Below, one piece after another: positions 1 to 9,090 of a stretch of 64,000 nucleotides of DNA. The notes under the pieces were generated by a model. The model did not search any database. It saw only the letters and a program-made list of their open reading frames with translations, and was not told the DNA's origin. Position 1 is the stretch's first letter. Each line of letters begins with the position of its first letter. The DNA comes from JAEUIE01 sp047602475 (GTDB lineage: Bacteria; Planctomycetota; Planctomycetia; Gemmatales; HRBIN36), in NCBI GenBank assembly GCA_047602475.1, contig JASGHE010000002.1, positions 1,178,001 to 1,242,000 on the forward strand, written 5' to 3'. The translations under genes were made by a program, and so were the position numbers.

Positions 1-36
1 AGTTAGCTTCGAGATAGACCGAACTCGGAGTCAGCC

Positions 37-1416
37 ATGAACGCTATGCCACTCGGTGCTTCTCGCCGGCAACTGGGATGGATGATCCTCGCCGGTGGCT
101 TGACAGCTGCTGCTTTTCCTCCCCTCGGTGCCTACCCCCTCATCCTCGTCTCCATGGCCATGTTCATCTGGCTCCTTCGTGATCTCGATCAACAAACCGC
201 CCGCAATCTAGGCGTTGTCTATGGCCTGACGCTAGGCCTTGGAACGATGTACTGGTTCTTCGTCGTCTTCACCTTCAAAGCCCTGCCGCTCATCTTCCTG
301 ATGGCTCTCTACTTTGCATTGCTCGCTCAGTGCATCGCCATGACTCGTGGAATGTCTGCCCTGTGGCGAATCCTCATCACAGCCGCCTGTGCCGTCGGCA
401 TCGAATGGTTGCGGGGCGATGCATGGTATCTCCGCTTCCCCTGGTACAATGCCCCTCATGCTCTGGCGCAGGAACCCTTCTTCATCGCCCCCGTTCGCTG
501 GCTCGGTGCCTATGGCTTCTCATTCGTGCTCTGGGTCATCACCGCCGCCGGCGTCTTCTGGAAACCGTGGGCCTGGCTGGCGTTGCCGCTACTGTTCGCC
601 GCCGGGTTCTTGCTGCCTGCCTTCGATGCCCCCAACCTGAAGGTACTTCTGGTGCAGGCCGAGGAGGAGCAGAACCTGGAACCGCTCATCGAGACCATCC
701 CTACGGAGCGGGTCGATCTCGTTGTCATGCCCGAATACGCCTTTCACCGTTCCGTCAAATCAGCTCTGGCATCGCCGAAAGGCCCCAAAGCGGTAGCTCT
801 TCGCACCCACGCCCCAGTCGTCTTCGGTGCCGTCGATGGTGGCGAGTATGGCACCCTCAACTTCTTCAACGTCGCTGTCGTGATCGACGCCGACGGCAAG
901 GAACTGGGCACCTTTCCCAAGCAGCATCCGGTGCCTATGATGCTTGATGGCAAACCGGGCGACCGTCGCCCCGTCTTTTCCATCCCCGGCGGCGTCCTCG
1001 GCGTCTCAGTCTGTTACGACAACGATGCTCCGGAAGTGGATGCCTCCCTGGTGCGTGCCGGTGCCACGGTGCTCGTCGCCCCCACCTTCGATGCCCTCTG
1101 GTGGACGCACATTCAACACGTTCACCACGAACTGCTGACCCGACTTCGCGCCGTCGAAAACGACCGCTGGCTCCTCCGTGCCGTCTCCTCAGGCCGCAGC
1201 GAAGTGATCGACCCCCACGGCCATCCATCTAAAGAAGGCATCCCCATCGGCGAAAAGGGCATCTTCACCTTACCCTTCGCCCACCGCACCACCTTCGCCC
1301 TCGGCGGACAACTCTTTTGGATCGGCCCTGTCCTGTTCGGAATCTTGATAGGATTCGTGCTGATCAGGGGATTGCTGTTGTGGAAGATGAAGCAGACCGG
1401 GTGTTTTCGTGAGTAA
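37..1416 (+). CDS. lnt: Apolipoprotein N-acyltransferase (Lnt)
   Basis: Lnt adds the third acyl chain to the N-terminal cysteine of lipoproteins at the inner membrane. The 459-residue protein has the family layout: about six hydrophobic segments in residues 10-200, including the FPWYN stretch near residue 135, then a periplasmic carbon-nitrogen hydrolase domain (about 200-420) and a last membrane helix at 430-450. The nitrilase triad is visible as Glu233 in PEYAF, Lys295 in FPKQHP and Cys326 in SVCYD. It is slightly shorter than E. coli Lnt (about 512). A GGAG motif lies just upstream of the ATG at 37; a second ATG at 46 is possible. The gene stands alone, convergent with the next. The family call is firm; lipoproteins elsewhere in the window would be its substrates (inference). 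Confidence 0.9.
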   Translation: MNAMPLGASRRQLGWMILAGGLTAAAFPPLGAYPLILVSMAMFIWLLRDLDQQTARNLGVVYGLTLGLGTMYWFFVVFTFKALPLIFLMALYFALLAQCIAMTRGMSALWRILITAACAVGIEWLRGDAWYLRFPWYNAPHALAQEPFFIAPVRWLGAYGFSFVLWVITAAGVFWKPWAWLALPLLFAAGFLLPAFDAPNLKVLLVQAEEEQNLEPLIETIPTERVDLVVMPEYAFHRSVKSALASPKGPKAVALRTHAPVVFGAVDGGEYGTLNFFNVAVVIDADGKELGTFPKQHPVPMMLDGKPGDRRPVFSIPGGVLGVSVCYDNDAPEVDASLVRAGATVLVAPTFDALWWTHIQHVHHELLTRLRAVENDRWLLRAVSSGRSEVIDPHGHPSKEGIPIGEKGIFTLPFAHRTTFALGGQLFWIGPVLFGILIGFVLIRGLLLWKMKQTGCFRE

Positions 1417-1453
1417 TCATTGTAGATGATAAGAGAATGTGTGCTGCTTGCTA

Positions 1454-1891
1454 TCAGGTCTGATTCTTCTCAGTGGTCAAAGCTGTTGTCTGCATGGATT
1501 GCGACGACATTGATTTTCTCAAAAGAAGACCGAGCAATAACATGGATAGGGTGACGACAATTAGTGGAAAAGCTTGATTGTCTTTGGAGATTATTATCAA
1601 AGCCAGTGCACTGGAAATGAAACCGCCGATGATAAACATCGAAGATGCAAGACGGGGTCGAGTTTTTGCCCAAATGCCTGCTAATAGCGATGCCATGGGA
1701 CCAGTAACCAGAAGTGCCAAGATAACACCAACCTCGTCCCACGTCTTATTGCCTAAAGGCAGATTGTTGATTCCTTGTTGGGCCACAAAAAGGATGATCC
1801 AGAATATTGCAATCAAACCTGAAACCAGGCCGTAGAACAAAGCGATTGTCGTCATGGTTTTTTGGAATTGCGATGTCTTTGCCTTCTTCAT
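1454..1891 (-). CDS. Small four-helix membrane protein of unknown function
   Basis: I do not recognise a family. The 145-residue product has a basic N-terminus (MKKAKTSQ) and four hydrophobic stretches at about residues 17-37, 54-72, 82-101 and 107-124, so it is probably an inner-membrane protein with both ends inside. An AGGTGA ribosome binding site precedes the ATG by about four bases. Codon use is AT-richer than in the flanking genes, which may mean recent acquisition. It sits between the convergent lnt gene and the terminator of the sigma factor gene; nothing in the context points to a role. Confidence 0.6.
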   Translation of the reverse strand: MKKAKTSQFQKTMTTIALFYGLVSGLIAIFWIILFVAQQGINNLPLGNKTWDEVGVILALLVTGPMASLLAGIWAKTRPRLASSMFIIGGFISSALALIIISKDNQAFPLIVVTLSMLLLGLLLRKSMSSQSMQTTALTTEKNQT

Positions 1892-1950
1892 ATCGTCACC
1901 TACTCAAACAAGATGTGACAGAAGAGTGTATCAAAGACACATGCGGCGAC

Positions 1951-1981
1951 AAAAGCAAAACCGGCGGGATAAACCCGCCGG
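1951..1981 (-). terminator. Rho-independent terminator of the sigma factor gene
   Basis: On the minus strand an 8-bp GC stem (CCGGCGGG / CCCGCCGG, 1961-1968 with 1974-1981, five-base loop) is followed by TTTTGCTTTT. It lies 28 bases past the stop codon of the sigma factor gene. Confidence 0.7.
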
Positions 1982-2008
1982 CTCATTGTTCAATTAACAT
2001 GTCGAATC

Positions 2009-3688
2009 TTACATCTCGCCCACACCCTCTTCCACGAGAGTCTTGAGCTTCGACAGACCACGAGCCTCGATCTGTCGCACACGTTCCTTCGTGATGCCTT
2101 CCTTCTGGCCGACCTGCTCTAGGGTGAGGCCCTTTTCGCCGTCGATGCCATAGCGAAGCTGCATGATGCGGCGTTCACGTTCATCGAGGCGGTCGAGTAG
2201 TTCATGCACCTGCTGCTTCTTGCTCTCCGCGGTGAGCAGCTCGCGCTGTTCATCGGTGCGGTTGTCAGCCACGCCGTCGAAGATTTCGTCGGTGCCGGTT
2301 AGGAACCGGTCGCGCTTGGTCTTCTCGTCAGGCAGGCTGCGGGCATAGTTCTTCATGATCGCCCAGGAGGCGTACGTGCTGAACTTGTTGCCCCGAGCAT
2401 AGTCGAACTTCTCGACAGCTTTGATCAGCGACAGGTTCCCGTCAGAAAGCAGCTCGAAGAAGTTGTCCGTCGGGCGGGCATGCTTCTTGGCGATGGAAGC
2501 CACCAGACGCATGTTGGCGTTGATGAGCTGATCCTTCACCTTCTGCGACTGCTTCAGCAGCTCTTCGAGGCGGTCCATGTCGGTGGCGCGAGCCTTGTCG
2601 GCATCGATGCCTTTCTGAAGCTGCCGGGCCTGGTGCTTGAGGAAGTTCATCTTGCGGAACAGATGCTGTTCCTGCTCCTTGGTGAGCAGCGGCGTTGAGT
2701 AGAGCGGCAAGAGTTCCACCGGCACACCAGCGTGGTTCTGGGCCATCAGCTTGGCTTGAGCGAGACGGTACTCGTTCTCACCGGGCATGGTGCCGAGAAT
2801 CTCGTTCGCCTTCTTGCCGTTGGCCTCTTCCAGTTCAGGCGTGTTGATGTAGGCGACCGGTTCCTTCAGCAGCCGATGAGCACGCACTTCGTTGACAATA
2901 CGAAGCACAGCGGTACGGGTGCGCTGGAACTTGCTCGCCAGAGCTTCGACCGTGATGCCCCGACGGAACGAGCTGTAGATCGCAGCGCGGTCGTCGTCCT
3001 TCATCTGGGGTCGGGCCTGGGGGAACACGGGATCAGCCTGCATCTGGTCGTGACGTTTGATGGTGTATCGGACAGCCTCCACCGAACGGCTAAACTTCTT
3101 GGCCACACGTCGGCAGATGTCCATGAACCGGTCGGGGCTGGCCTTCGCCAGGCGACGGGCTCGGTTGATGATGGCTCCTCGTTCCTCGTCAGTCATCTGC
3201 GAGAACTTGGCGCCCTTTTCTACATCGTCCTTGTGCTGTTCAAGGAACCGGCTCAACAAGGATTGACGGACGGCTACTTTCCTGCGGCCGTTGCAGATCA
3301 CCTTGCGGGTGACCAGTCCCTTGTCGCGCCATCGGCTGACGGTCTTGGTGGAGACCTTCAGGTTCTTGCTGACCTGATCGAGCGTCAGCACGGGTTCGGA
3401 AATCTTGTCGGTCGAGACGGGAGGAACCGTGTTGTTCAGGTCTTCGATAAAGAGCTGAAGATCGTGTTCCAGTTCCGTGCCTTCGATCATGAGGTTCGGG
3501 TTGGCGTCAGTTCGGAAATCAGTGATCCGGAAGCAGACGTACTGGTAAGGGTACTTCTTGCTCGGGGTGATCTCGGTCAGGAGCTTTTCGATCCGGTCGA
3601 GTTGGCCAAGACGCTTGTCGACAGGCGCAAAGCGGACCTGTTGTTCTTTGAGCTGACGCAGGGCGGGGTGTCGATATTCCTTCATCAT
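2009..3688 (-). CDS. Sigma-70 family factor with a long helix-turn-helix-rich N-terminal extension
   Basis: A 559-residue RNA polymerase sigma factor. From residue 330 it carries region 1.2 (LPLYSTPLLTKEQEQHLF), region 2 at about 390-452 (ANMRLVASIAKKHA, then DGNLSLIKAVEKFDY and KFSTYASWAIMK) and a classical region 4 at 500-550 with the HTH LTLEQVGQKEGITKERVRQI. Only about 50 residues separate regions 2 and 4, so region 3 seems absent. The first 280 residues are not sigma-like. They hold a MerR/excisionase-like HTH at 101-150 (LTLDQVSKNLKVSTKTVSRW) and two further HTH-like segments near 168-214 and 234-272. Region 2.4 also departs from the RpoD consensus. No anti-sigma gene is adjacent. The sigma function is certain; calling it the housekeeping factor is not supported. 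Confidence 0.85.
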   Translation of the reverse strand: MMKEYRHPALRQLKEQQVRFAPVDKRLGQLDRIEKLLTEITPSKKYPYQYVCFRITDFRTDANPNLMIEGTELEHDLQLFIEDLNNTVPPVSTDKISEPVLTLDQVSKNLKVSTKTVSRWRDKGLVTRKVICNGRRKVAVRQSLLSRFLEQHKDDVEKGAKFSQMTDEERGAIINRARRLAKASPDRFMDICRRVAKKFSRSVEAVRYTIKRHDQMQADPVFPQARPQMKDDDRAAIYSSFRRGITVEALASKFQRTRTAVLRIVNEVRAHRLLKEPVAYINTPELEEANGKKANEILGTMPGENEYRLAQAKLMAQNHAGVPVELLPLYSTPLLTKEQEQHLFRKMNFLKHQARQLQKGIDADKARATDMDRLEELLKQSQKVKDQLINANMRLVASIAKKHARPTDNFFELLSDGNLSLIKAVEKFDYARGNKFSTYASWAIMKNYARSLPDEKTKRDRFLTGTDEIFDGVADNRTDEQRELLTAESKKQQVHELLDRLDERERRIMQLRYGIDGEKGLTLEQVGQKEGITKERVRQIEARGLSKLKTLVEEGVGEM

Positions 3689-3873
3689 GGCTTGGTTCCG
3701 ATCTATAATGACGACGGCTGGCAGTCGCTCGTCGTTTGATGTTCCGTCGTGTGAGTCCTGTCTTTTGATGGAGAGCCGTAGTATGGTGTGACCAGGCCCC
3801 TGATTGTTATTCGCTCAAAGAACCTTCACTTGTGTCGTTCTCATCAAGTTTTTGGTTCTTCAAGCCGATAGTG

Positions 3874-4089
3874 TTAAGTTTCCTGTAGCTTAGACACGTC
3901 GGGTGCCAGAATAGTTCTGCCATTGTTCAACATGTCGTAACTCCAGGCGTGGCCGAGGATTCGGAGCTTCTTGAAGAGGCTGTCAGGTTGGTATCCCTGA
4001 ACCACGGAAAGTGTTAGTGCAAGAGCTGCGCCAAAAGTCGAGAAACCGATCAGAATTGAAAGTTAGCTACCCACAGCAGGAAAAGTCAT
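3874..4089 (-). pseudogene. Possible remnant of a small membrane protein gene
   Basis: The 520-base gap between the sigma gene and the next gene holds no clean gene. On the minus strand a frame from an ATG at 4089 reads 71 codons with one in-frame TAA at codon 9, followed by a hydrophobic stretch (LIGFSTFGAALALTLSVV) and a plausible soluble tail ending at a TAA at 3874. It may be a decayed or misread small gene; the evidence is composition only. The rest of the gap shows nothing I can name. Confidence 0.2.
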
Positions 4090-4211
4090 CCCTGCTTCTC
4101 ATGCTGCTTCGTTACAAATTGCCGAATCGATAACACCCGTTGATGGACAAAGGGTAGTGCGTGTATACTTGTTTAGTCGCTTTTACACTTCATAGACAGA
4201 ATTGCAAACCG

Positions 4212-5534
4212 ATGCCCACCCTCAAGTTACAACCAGCTTCTGGTCGATATTGCACACTTTGTTTCGCTTTGCTGTATGGCTATTTCACACTGGTTTCGAG
4301 CCTGCAGGCACAGCAGAAAGTCACGTTGCGCGAGAAGTATCAAGAAGGCGATTTGTACCTCGTGGAGGCGAGTACTGAACAAAATGGCATGCTCGATACC
4401 GTACCCGACCCGAAGCAGCCGAACCTGCCAAAACGGCTCTCCAAGACTGGCAGGGCCAAAAGCCAATATGTCGAGAAGGTACTTTTGATTGATCGAGATC
4501 AACTAGCCAGCAAAACCATTCGCAAATATCAGGTGCTGGAAGCAGAGCAGAAAATCGGCAGCGACACCACCCAGGCCAGGCTCAGACCGCAATTACAGCA
4601 CATGCTGCTCGACCGGACAGGCTCGCAGGCGGTCACTTTTTCACCAGATGCACCAATGTTGATCGGCGAGCTGGAACAAGTCCGTACCGATGTCTTCCTC
4701 CCCCGTCTGGCTGGGCTGCTACCTCTCGATGCGGTCATTCAGGGCAATAGCTGGAAAGCCTCGAACCTGGCCGTGCTCGAACTGACTGATCTGCAGAAGG
4801 TCGATTCGGGGTTCCTGACCTGCACCTTCGCTCAGATCGAACCTAACGACATCGCCCTCATCAAGTTCGATGGGCGAGTGACCGGTACCACGCCGGTGGG
4901 CAGCAACGAACAGACGATTCAGGGCAACTACCGGTTCGATCTCAAAGCACAACGCCTTGTCGCCCTCAAGTTCGAAGTCACCAGCGTCCTCATGGATCGT
5001 GACCACAAGAGAGCAGGGGATATCACCGCCATCTACCAGATGACTCGCCGGCCTACCCCGGAACTGAAGATCGATACCGCCGGCATGACGCTGGAAGCGA
5101 CTGAAGAGAACACGCTCCTTCTGGTACAGGAACCCCGCTTGGGGGTGGAGATGGTCCACTCCCGCCGCTGGGTGCCCAGGCCCGTCAACGATAAATCCTG
5201 GATCGTCGATGGCCCCTCCGGTTCAGGCCTGACGATCCAGATGGAATCAGCGAACAACATCCCCCCAGCAGAATCGGTCCGCAAGCAGATCGAAGGCACC
5301 CTGGGCCGAACCGCTCAGAACCTCAAACCCTTGCCCGATCCCCCCGGCTGGACCGATGTCCAGCGCCTCAGTTGGATGGGCACACAGAACGGCAAAGAGT
5401 ATGTCTTCGAGTACTTCCTCTGGAAACAGGGCAGCAGAGGAGCCATCATCGCCGGCAGGTACTTCGCCCCCGAAGCAGGATTAGCTCAAAAGGATGTTGA
5501 GAGGATGATCAAGGGTTTGCGGGTGTTGCCTTGA
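4212..5534 (+). CDS. Secreted protein of unknown function
   Basis: I do not recognise the family. The open frame begins at 4161, but the ATG at 4212 (MPTLKLQP) puts a signal peptide at the N-terminus, with a hydrophobic core around residues 15-32 and a likely cleavage after LQA, so I prefer it. The mature part of about 410 residues is rich in beta-type sequence with no membrane segment. It opens with EKYQEGDLYLVEAST, and a mid-region (about 190-290) describes a lipid-binding or barrel-like fold only vaguely. The protein is probably periplasmic. It stands alone, with a palindromic repeat immediately after its stop. Intact reading frame, GC content like its neighbours. Confidence 0.65.
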   Translation: MPTLKLQPASGRYCTLCFALLYGYFTLVSSLQAQQKVTLREKYQEGDLYLVEASTEQNGMLDTVPDPKQPNLPKRLSKTGRAKSQYVEKVLLIDRDQLASKTIRKYQVLEAEQKIGSDTTQARLRPQLQHMLLDRTGSQAVTFSPDAPMLIGELEQVRTDVFLPRLAGLLPLDAVIQGNSWKASNLAVLELTDLQKVDSGFLTCTFAQIEPNDIALIKFDGRVTGTTPVGSNEQTIQGNYRFDLKAQRLVALKFEVTSVLMDRDHKRAGDITAIYQMTRRPTPELKIDTAGMTLEATEENTLLLVQEPRLGVEMVHSRRWVPRPVNDKSWIVDGPSGSGLTIQMESANNIPPAESVRKQIEGTLGRTAQNLKPLPDPPGWTDVQRLSWMGTQNGKEYVFEYFLWKQGSRGAIIAGRYFAPEAGLAQKDVERMIKGLRVLP

Positions 5535-5539
5535 TTTCT

Positions 5540-5616
5540 GATGACAGCCCGACGCGCTAGCGAGGGAGCGCGTGCAATCGCAAGGTCCGCCCTCGCTCGC
5601 GCGTCGGGCTGTCATC
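5540..5616. repeat. Long palindromic repeat, copy 1 of the GCGAGGG family
   Basis: The 17-base arms 5540-5556 and 5600-5616 are perfect inverted repeats (GATGACAGCCCGACGCG and its complement). The inner arms GCGAGGG/CCCTCGC flank a core containing GCGTGCAATCGCAAGGTCC. The same core occurs in the opposite orientation in the hairpin at 9091-9169. It lies between two convergent genes and may act as a terminator. Confidence 0.8.
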
Positions 5617-5625
5617 GAACGTACA

Positions 5626-6510
5626 TTACTCAATAACCAATCGTAACCACGCCCCCCACAACCTCATAAACACCCCCCCATCAATCGCCAACCGCCTCCC
5701 CTCTAACAACCCCACCGGGGCAATCCCAAACGGCGTGCTGCAAATCATCGCCTCCTCCGCCGTAGCCAGATCCGCCTCCTTCAGATCAGCCTCCCGGAAA
5801 CGAATCCTCTCCTTCGTACACAACTCCTCCACCACGAGCAAACTCACCCCCGGCAGAATGCGACTTCGACGAGGCGACAACACCTCGCCATCACGCACCA
5901 GCAGCACATTGCACGAAGCCGTCTCGGTGACGTACCCTTCTGCATCAAGGAGGAACGCCGAAGCGGTGGGATACTGATGCTTCACCTCCCCCTCAGCCAG
6001 CCACCAATGCAACCGACTACGCTGCTTGGCATGGGGATGAATCACACTCGCTGGCGGACTCGTCACCTTCCGAGCCAACCGCAACTCCGCTCCCCGTTCG
6101 TAGTAATCAGCAAATCGCCCTGCATCAATCGGGAAGGCATACACCGTGAGCCTCGGGGAAGCATCCCGCACCGTCCCAGGCTGCCCCAGAAAACTCCCCA
6201 CCACCCCCGGCGTGGCGAACCACACAATCGACCATTCGACGCCCGGCAATTCAAGCGGTACATTACGCCACAGCACTTCACCAATGATCCGCTCCAACTC
6301 ACTCCGCTGTACCGGACAAGCCACGCCACACAGTTCACAACTCCGATAGAACCGCCGCACATGATCATCAAGCCGAAATGGCTGCTGCCCATACGTCCGA
6401 CACTGATCGGTCACCGTCACGCCCATGACGAAGCCCACATCGTTCAGGGCAATGGAGACCTGATCGAGTGGCTTGAAAGCACCATCATGATAGGCCCAGT
6501 AGGGCTTCAT
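5626..6510 (-). CDS. Class IV PLP-dependent aminotransferase (aminodeoxychorismate lyase or branched-chain aminotransferase-like)
   Basis: Fold-type IV PLP enzyme of 294 residues, counted from MKPYWAYHDG at 6510; the frame extends 12 codons upstream, but the family normally begins here. Family marks are the N-terminal DGAFKPLDQVSI, the PLP-lysine segment HPHAKQRSRL, VTETASCNVLLV, the LSPRRSRILPGVSL phosphate-binding turn and the MICSTPFGIAPV segment near the end. Such proteins act in amino-acid transamination or in making p-aminobenzoate; sequence alone does not decide. It is divergent from the PLP decarboxylase gene, the two starts being 88 bases apart, so a shared promoter region is likely. 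The reading frame is intact. Confidence 0.8.
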   Translation of the reverse strand: MKPYWAYHDGAFKPLDQVSIALNDVGFVMGVTVTDQCRTYGQQPFRLDDHVRRFYRSCELCGVACPVQRSELERIIGEVLWRNVPLELPGVEWSIVWFATPGVVGSFLGQPGTVRDASPRLTVYAFPIDAGRFADYYERGAELRLARKVTSPPASVIHPHAKQRSRLHWWLAEGEVKHQYPTASAFLLDAEGYVTETASCNVLLVRDGEVLSPRRSRILPGVSLLVVEELCTKERIRFREADLKEADLATAEEAMICSTPFGIAPVGLLEGRRLAIDGGVFMRLWGAWLRLVIE

Positions 6511-6598
6511 ACTCTTAACCCAATTAACCATGAACGTGAACAACAATTCCCTTCATACAATCATCCTATTCCCCAGCCTGTCCATCGTGGCGAACATC

Positions 6599-7947
6599 AT
6601 GACTTTTGACACCACCACTCTGCCGCTGCTGCTCGAAGCCATCAGCAAACTCGAAGCCGGCTTTCCGTTGCCGACTCTAAAGCAGAGCGACGACCACGCC
6701 CGCATGCAGGCCATCTTGAGCGATACCGCCCAGCGGCTGCACGAAAACTACCCCTACCATCATCCCCTCTACCTCGGCCAGATGCTCAAGCCGCCTCACC
6801 CCATGGCCAGGTTGGCCTACTCGCTGGCCATGTACCTGAACCCCAACAACCATGCCCTCGATGGTGGCAGAGCCAGTTCGATCATGGAAAAGGAAGCGGT
6901 CGCTCAGATCGCCCACATGTTCGGTTGGAAGACGCATCTCGGCCATCTCACCAGCGGTGGCACCTTCGCCAACCTCGAAGCGCTGTGGGTCAGTCGAGAA
7001 TCGCATTCCGGCAAAGCGGTCGTCGCCTCGGCTCAGTCGCACTACACCCATTCCCGCATCTCAGCAGTGCTCGGTATCCCCTTCCGCAAGATCGCAGCTG
7101 ATGCTCTGGGCAGAATGGATGTCGCTGCCCTCGAAATCGAATTGAAGAAGGGCGACGTCGGCACTGTCGTCGTCACGCTCGGCACCACCGCCGCAGGCAC
7201 CGTCGATCCGCTCCCCGCCATTCTGGCACTCCAGAAGAAGTACCCCTTCCGCATCCATATCGATTCAGCCTACGGCGGCTACTTCACTCTGGCTGACAAT
7301 CTCGATGCACCGGCCCGTGCCGCCTACGATGCCCTCAACCAGGTCGATTCCCTTGTCATCGATCCCCACAAGCATGGCCTGCAACCCTATGGCTGCGGTT
7401 GCGTCCTCTTCCGCGATCCCAGCGTTGGCAAGTTCTATCAGCACGATTCGCCCTACACCTACTTCACCTCCGATGAGATGCACCTCGGCGAAATCTCCCT
7501 CGAATGTTCCCGGCCCGGTGCGTCAGCGGTAGCGCTGTGGGCAACGATGAAACTGTTGCCCCTCGAACGGGGTGGAACATTCGCCAAGTCGCTCGAAGAC
7601 TGTCGCAAGGCTCGCTCGCCCTCGAAGCCTACCTGCGAACCACGAAACACTTCGTGCCGATCTTCCACCCCGAACTCGATATCGTCGTCTGGGCCGTTCG
7701 CTCTTCCACCGCCAGCGAATCGAGCAGCCGTGCCCGCCACTTCTTCGATCTCGCCGCCAAACACGATATCCATCTCGCACTGGCTGGCTTCCCACGATCC
7801 ATGGTCGAGAAGTGCGGAGCCATCGAGACGTGGGATGCGGATCAGGTCACTTGTCTGCGATCATGCCTGATGAAGCCAGAACACCTCAAGTGGATGCCGG
7901 AGATCATCAGTCGACTGGAGCAGACGCTGGCAAAGTGTCGATGGTAA
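6599..7947 (+). CDS. Group II PLP-dependent decarboxylase, frameshifted
   Basis: Amino-acid decarboxylase of the glutamate/tyrosine (group II) type, about 449 residues once the break is bridged. The PLP lysine is in IDPHKHGLQPYGCG near residue 258, preceded by HIDSAYGG, and substrate-side histidines occur in SHYTHS. From MTFDTTTLPL at 6599 the frame is good to about 7610. There the codons CGC AAG GCT slip, and the C-terminal part (LALEAYLRTTKHF ... LEQTLAKCRW) continues one frame over to 7947. Restoring one G (AAGGC to AAGGGC) joins the two halves. This is probably a sequence error, though a real lesion cannot be excluded. The substrate is unknown. Divergent from the class IV aminotransferase. 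Confidence 0.8.
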
Positions 7948-8128
7948 TTGGTTGGAGCTGTCAAAACGACCTCATTCTTTCCTTCATAACTCCAAAAGAT
8001 TCTCATTCTGCGCTTGCGAAAGATGTTGTCACACAGTAAGTTAGGTCGAGTTTAATGGCTGGGCAGGGATTCAGCCTGAAAGGCACCAGGTTTGCTTTGT
8101 ATTTCATGGAAGATGGCCTGAGACTGAC

Positions 8129-8526
8129 ATGATGACAGTGACTGCCCCACATGACTATTCCATTTTGATCGCCGATGATGATCCGGCGTGCCGGGAATCG
8201 CTCGCGAAATCATCGAACCGATCGGTTTTCCTACCTTCGTTGCCGAGGATGGCGAGACCGCCCTCGAAGTGTTGGAACGCCGTCCCGTTCACCTGTTTCT
8301 CTGCGATATGTACATGCGGACGCTAAACGGACTGGAGACGGTCAGCCTGGCTTGCCGCATCATTTCCGAGCTCCCCTGCATCCTCGTCACCGCCTCGAGT
8401 GACGAACAATTAGTGCGAAAAGCCCTTGAAGTGAAGGTCTATTCGGTCGTCAACAAGCCCATCAACCGCCAGGAACTGCTCTTTACGCTGCAACGAGCCC
8501 TCCGCCGTGCCTATCCTCAGGCATAG
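8129..8526 (+). CDS. Single-domain response regulator, frameshifted
   Basis: Receiver (CheY-like) domain only, about 132 residues. The acidic pocket reads ILIADDDPACRE, the phospho-acceptor aspartate is in LFLCDMYMRT, the conserved Thr is in ILVTASSDE and the Lys in VVNKPINRQ. The N-terminal frame (ATG at 8129, or 8132) breaks near 8203, and the rest continues in another frame to 8526; one missing base between TCG CT and CGC GAA explains it. No output domain and no histidine kinase nearby, so it probably signals through protein contacts. A copy of the CCCCTTACCAAGGGG repeat follows directly. Confidence 0.75.
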
Positions 8527-8531
8527 TCTGG

Positions 8532-8618
8532 CTCCTCCCCTTACCAAGGGGAGGTTGGGTGGGGTTTAACGGCACTGAGAAACTACCCCCTCCAACTCCC
8601 CCTTGGAAATGGGGAGAG
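8532..8618. repeat. CCCCTTACCAAGGGG palindromic repeat, copy 1
   Basis: The unit CTCCTCCCCTTACC-AAGGGGAGG, then GTTGGGTGGGG, a short variable spacer, and the imperfect inverted partner CCCCCTCCAACTCCCCC-TTGG-GGGGAG. Related copies lie at 28105, 39922, 42821 and 53567. It fills most of the gap before groES. Confidence 0.8.
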
Positions 8619-8744
8619 AATGATGCTGAACCACTGCCCAAGCGTAAGAATCTGCCAATCGATCATGTCCATTTCATACAATAACTGAATCACTCTTTCC
8701 CAATGGAAGGTGTGCCTGCTACGTTCCCCCGGAGTTGTGCATCC

Positions 8745-9032
8745 ATGAAGATTGTGCCGCTGAATGACAAGATCATCGTGAAACGCATGGAAGCGGAAGA
8801 GAAGAGCAAAGGTGGCATCCTGCTGCCCGATTCAGCTAGGGAAAAGCCCCGCCAGGGCAAGGTACTGAGCCTCGGCGATGGTAAACTCCTCGCCAATGGC
8901 AGCCGACAGGCGTTTATGGTCAAAGAGGGGGACAAGGTCCTCTTCACTTCATGGGCCGGCAACGAAGTGAAAATCGATGGCGACGACTATCTCATCATGA
9001 CGGAAGATGATCTGCTGGCTGTTGTTGGATAA
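8745..9032 (+). CDS. groES: Co-chaperonin GroES
   Basis: The 10-kDa cap of the GroEL folding chamber. The start at 8745 (MKIVPLNDKIIVKRME) gives 95 residues, the usual family length; an in-frame ATG at 8703 would add 14 unlikely residues. The mobile-loop region is EEKSKGGILLPDSAREKPRQ, followed by GKVLSLGDG, VLFTSWAGNEVKIDGDDYL and a C-terminal ILMTEDD-type segment (here IMTEDDLLAVVG). No groEL follows and no CIRCE heat-shock element (TTAGCACTC) is visible upstream. A strong terminator ends the transcript 27 bases past the stop. Confidence 0.93.
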   Translation: MKIVPLNDKIIVKRMEAEEKSKGGILLPDSAREKPRQGKVLSLGDGKLLANGSRQAFMVKEGDKVLFTSWAGNEVKIDGDDYLIMTEDDLLAVVG

Positions 9033-9058
9033 TTCGCAACATCTGATCTGACTCACCG

Positions 9059-9083
9059 CCTCCGACTCCGTCGGAGGTTTTTT
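9059..9083 (+). terminator. Rho-independent terminator of groES
   Basis: An 8-bp stem CCTCCGAC/GTCGGAGG with a three-base loop, followed by six T. Confidence 0.85.
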
Positions 9084-9090
9084 CGTTTCA

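Noticed and set aside
2732..3739. 335-codon plus-strand open frame opposite the sigma gene
   Set aside because: It is the antisense of a clearly conserved sigma factor, with His/Val-rich sequence and no family motif.
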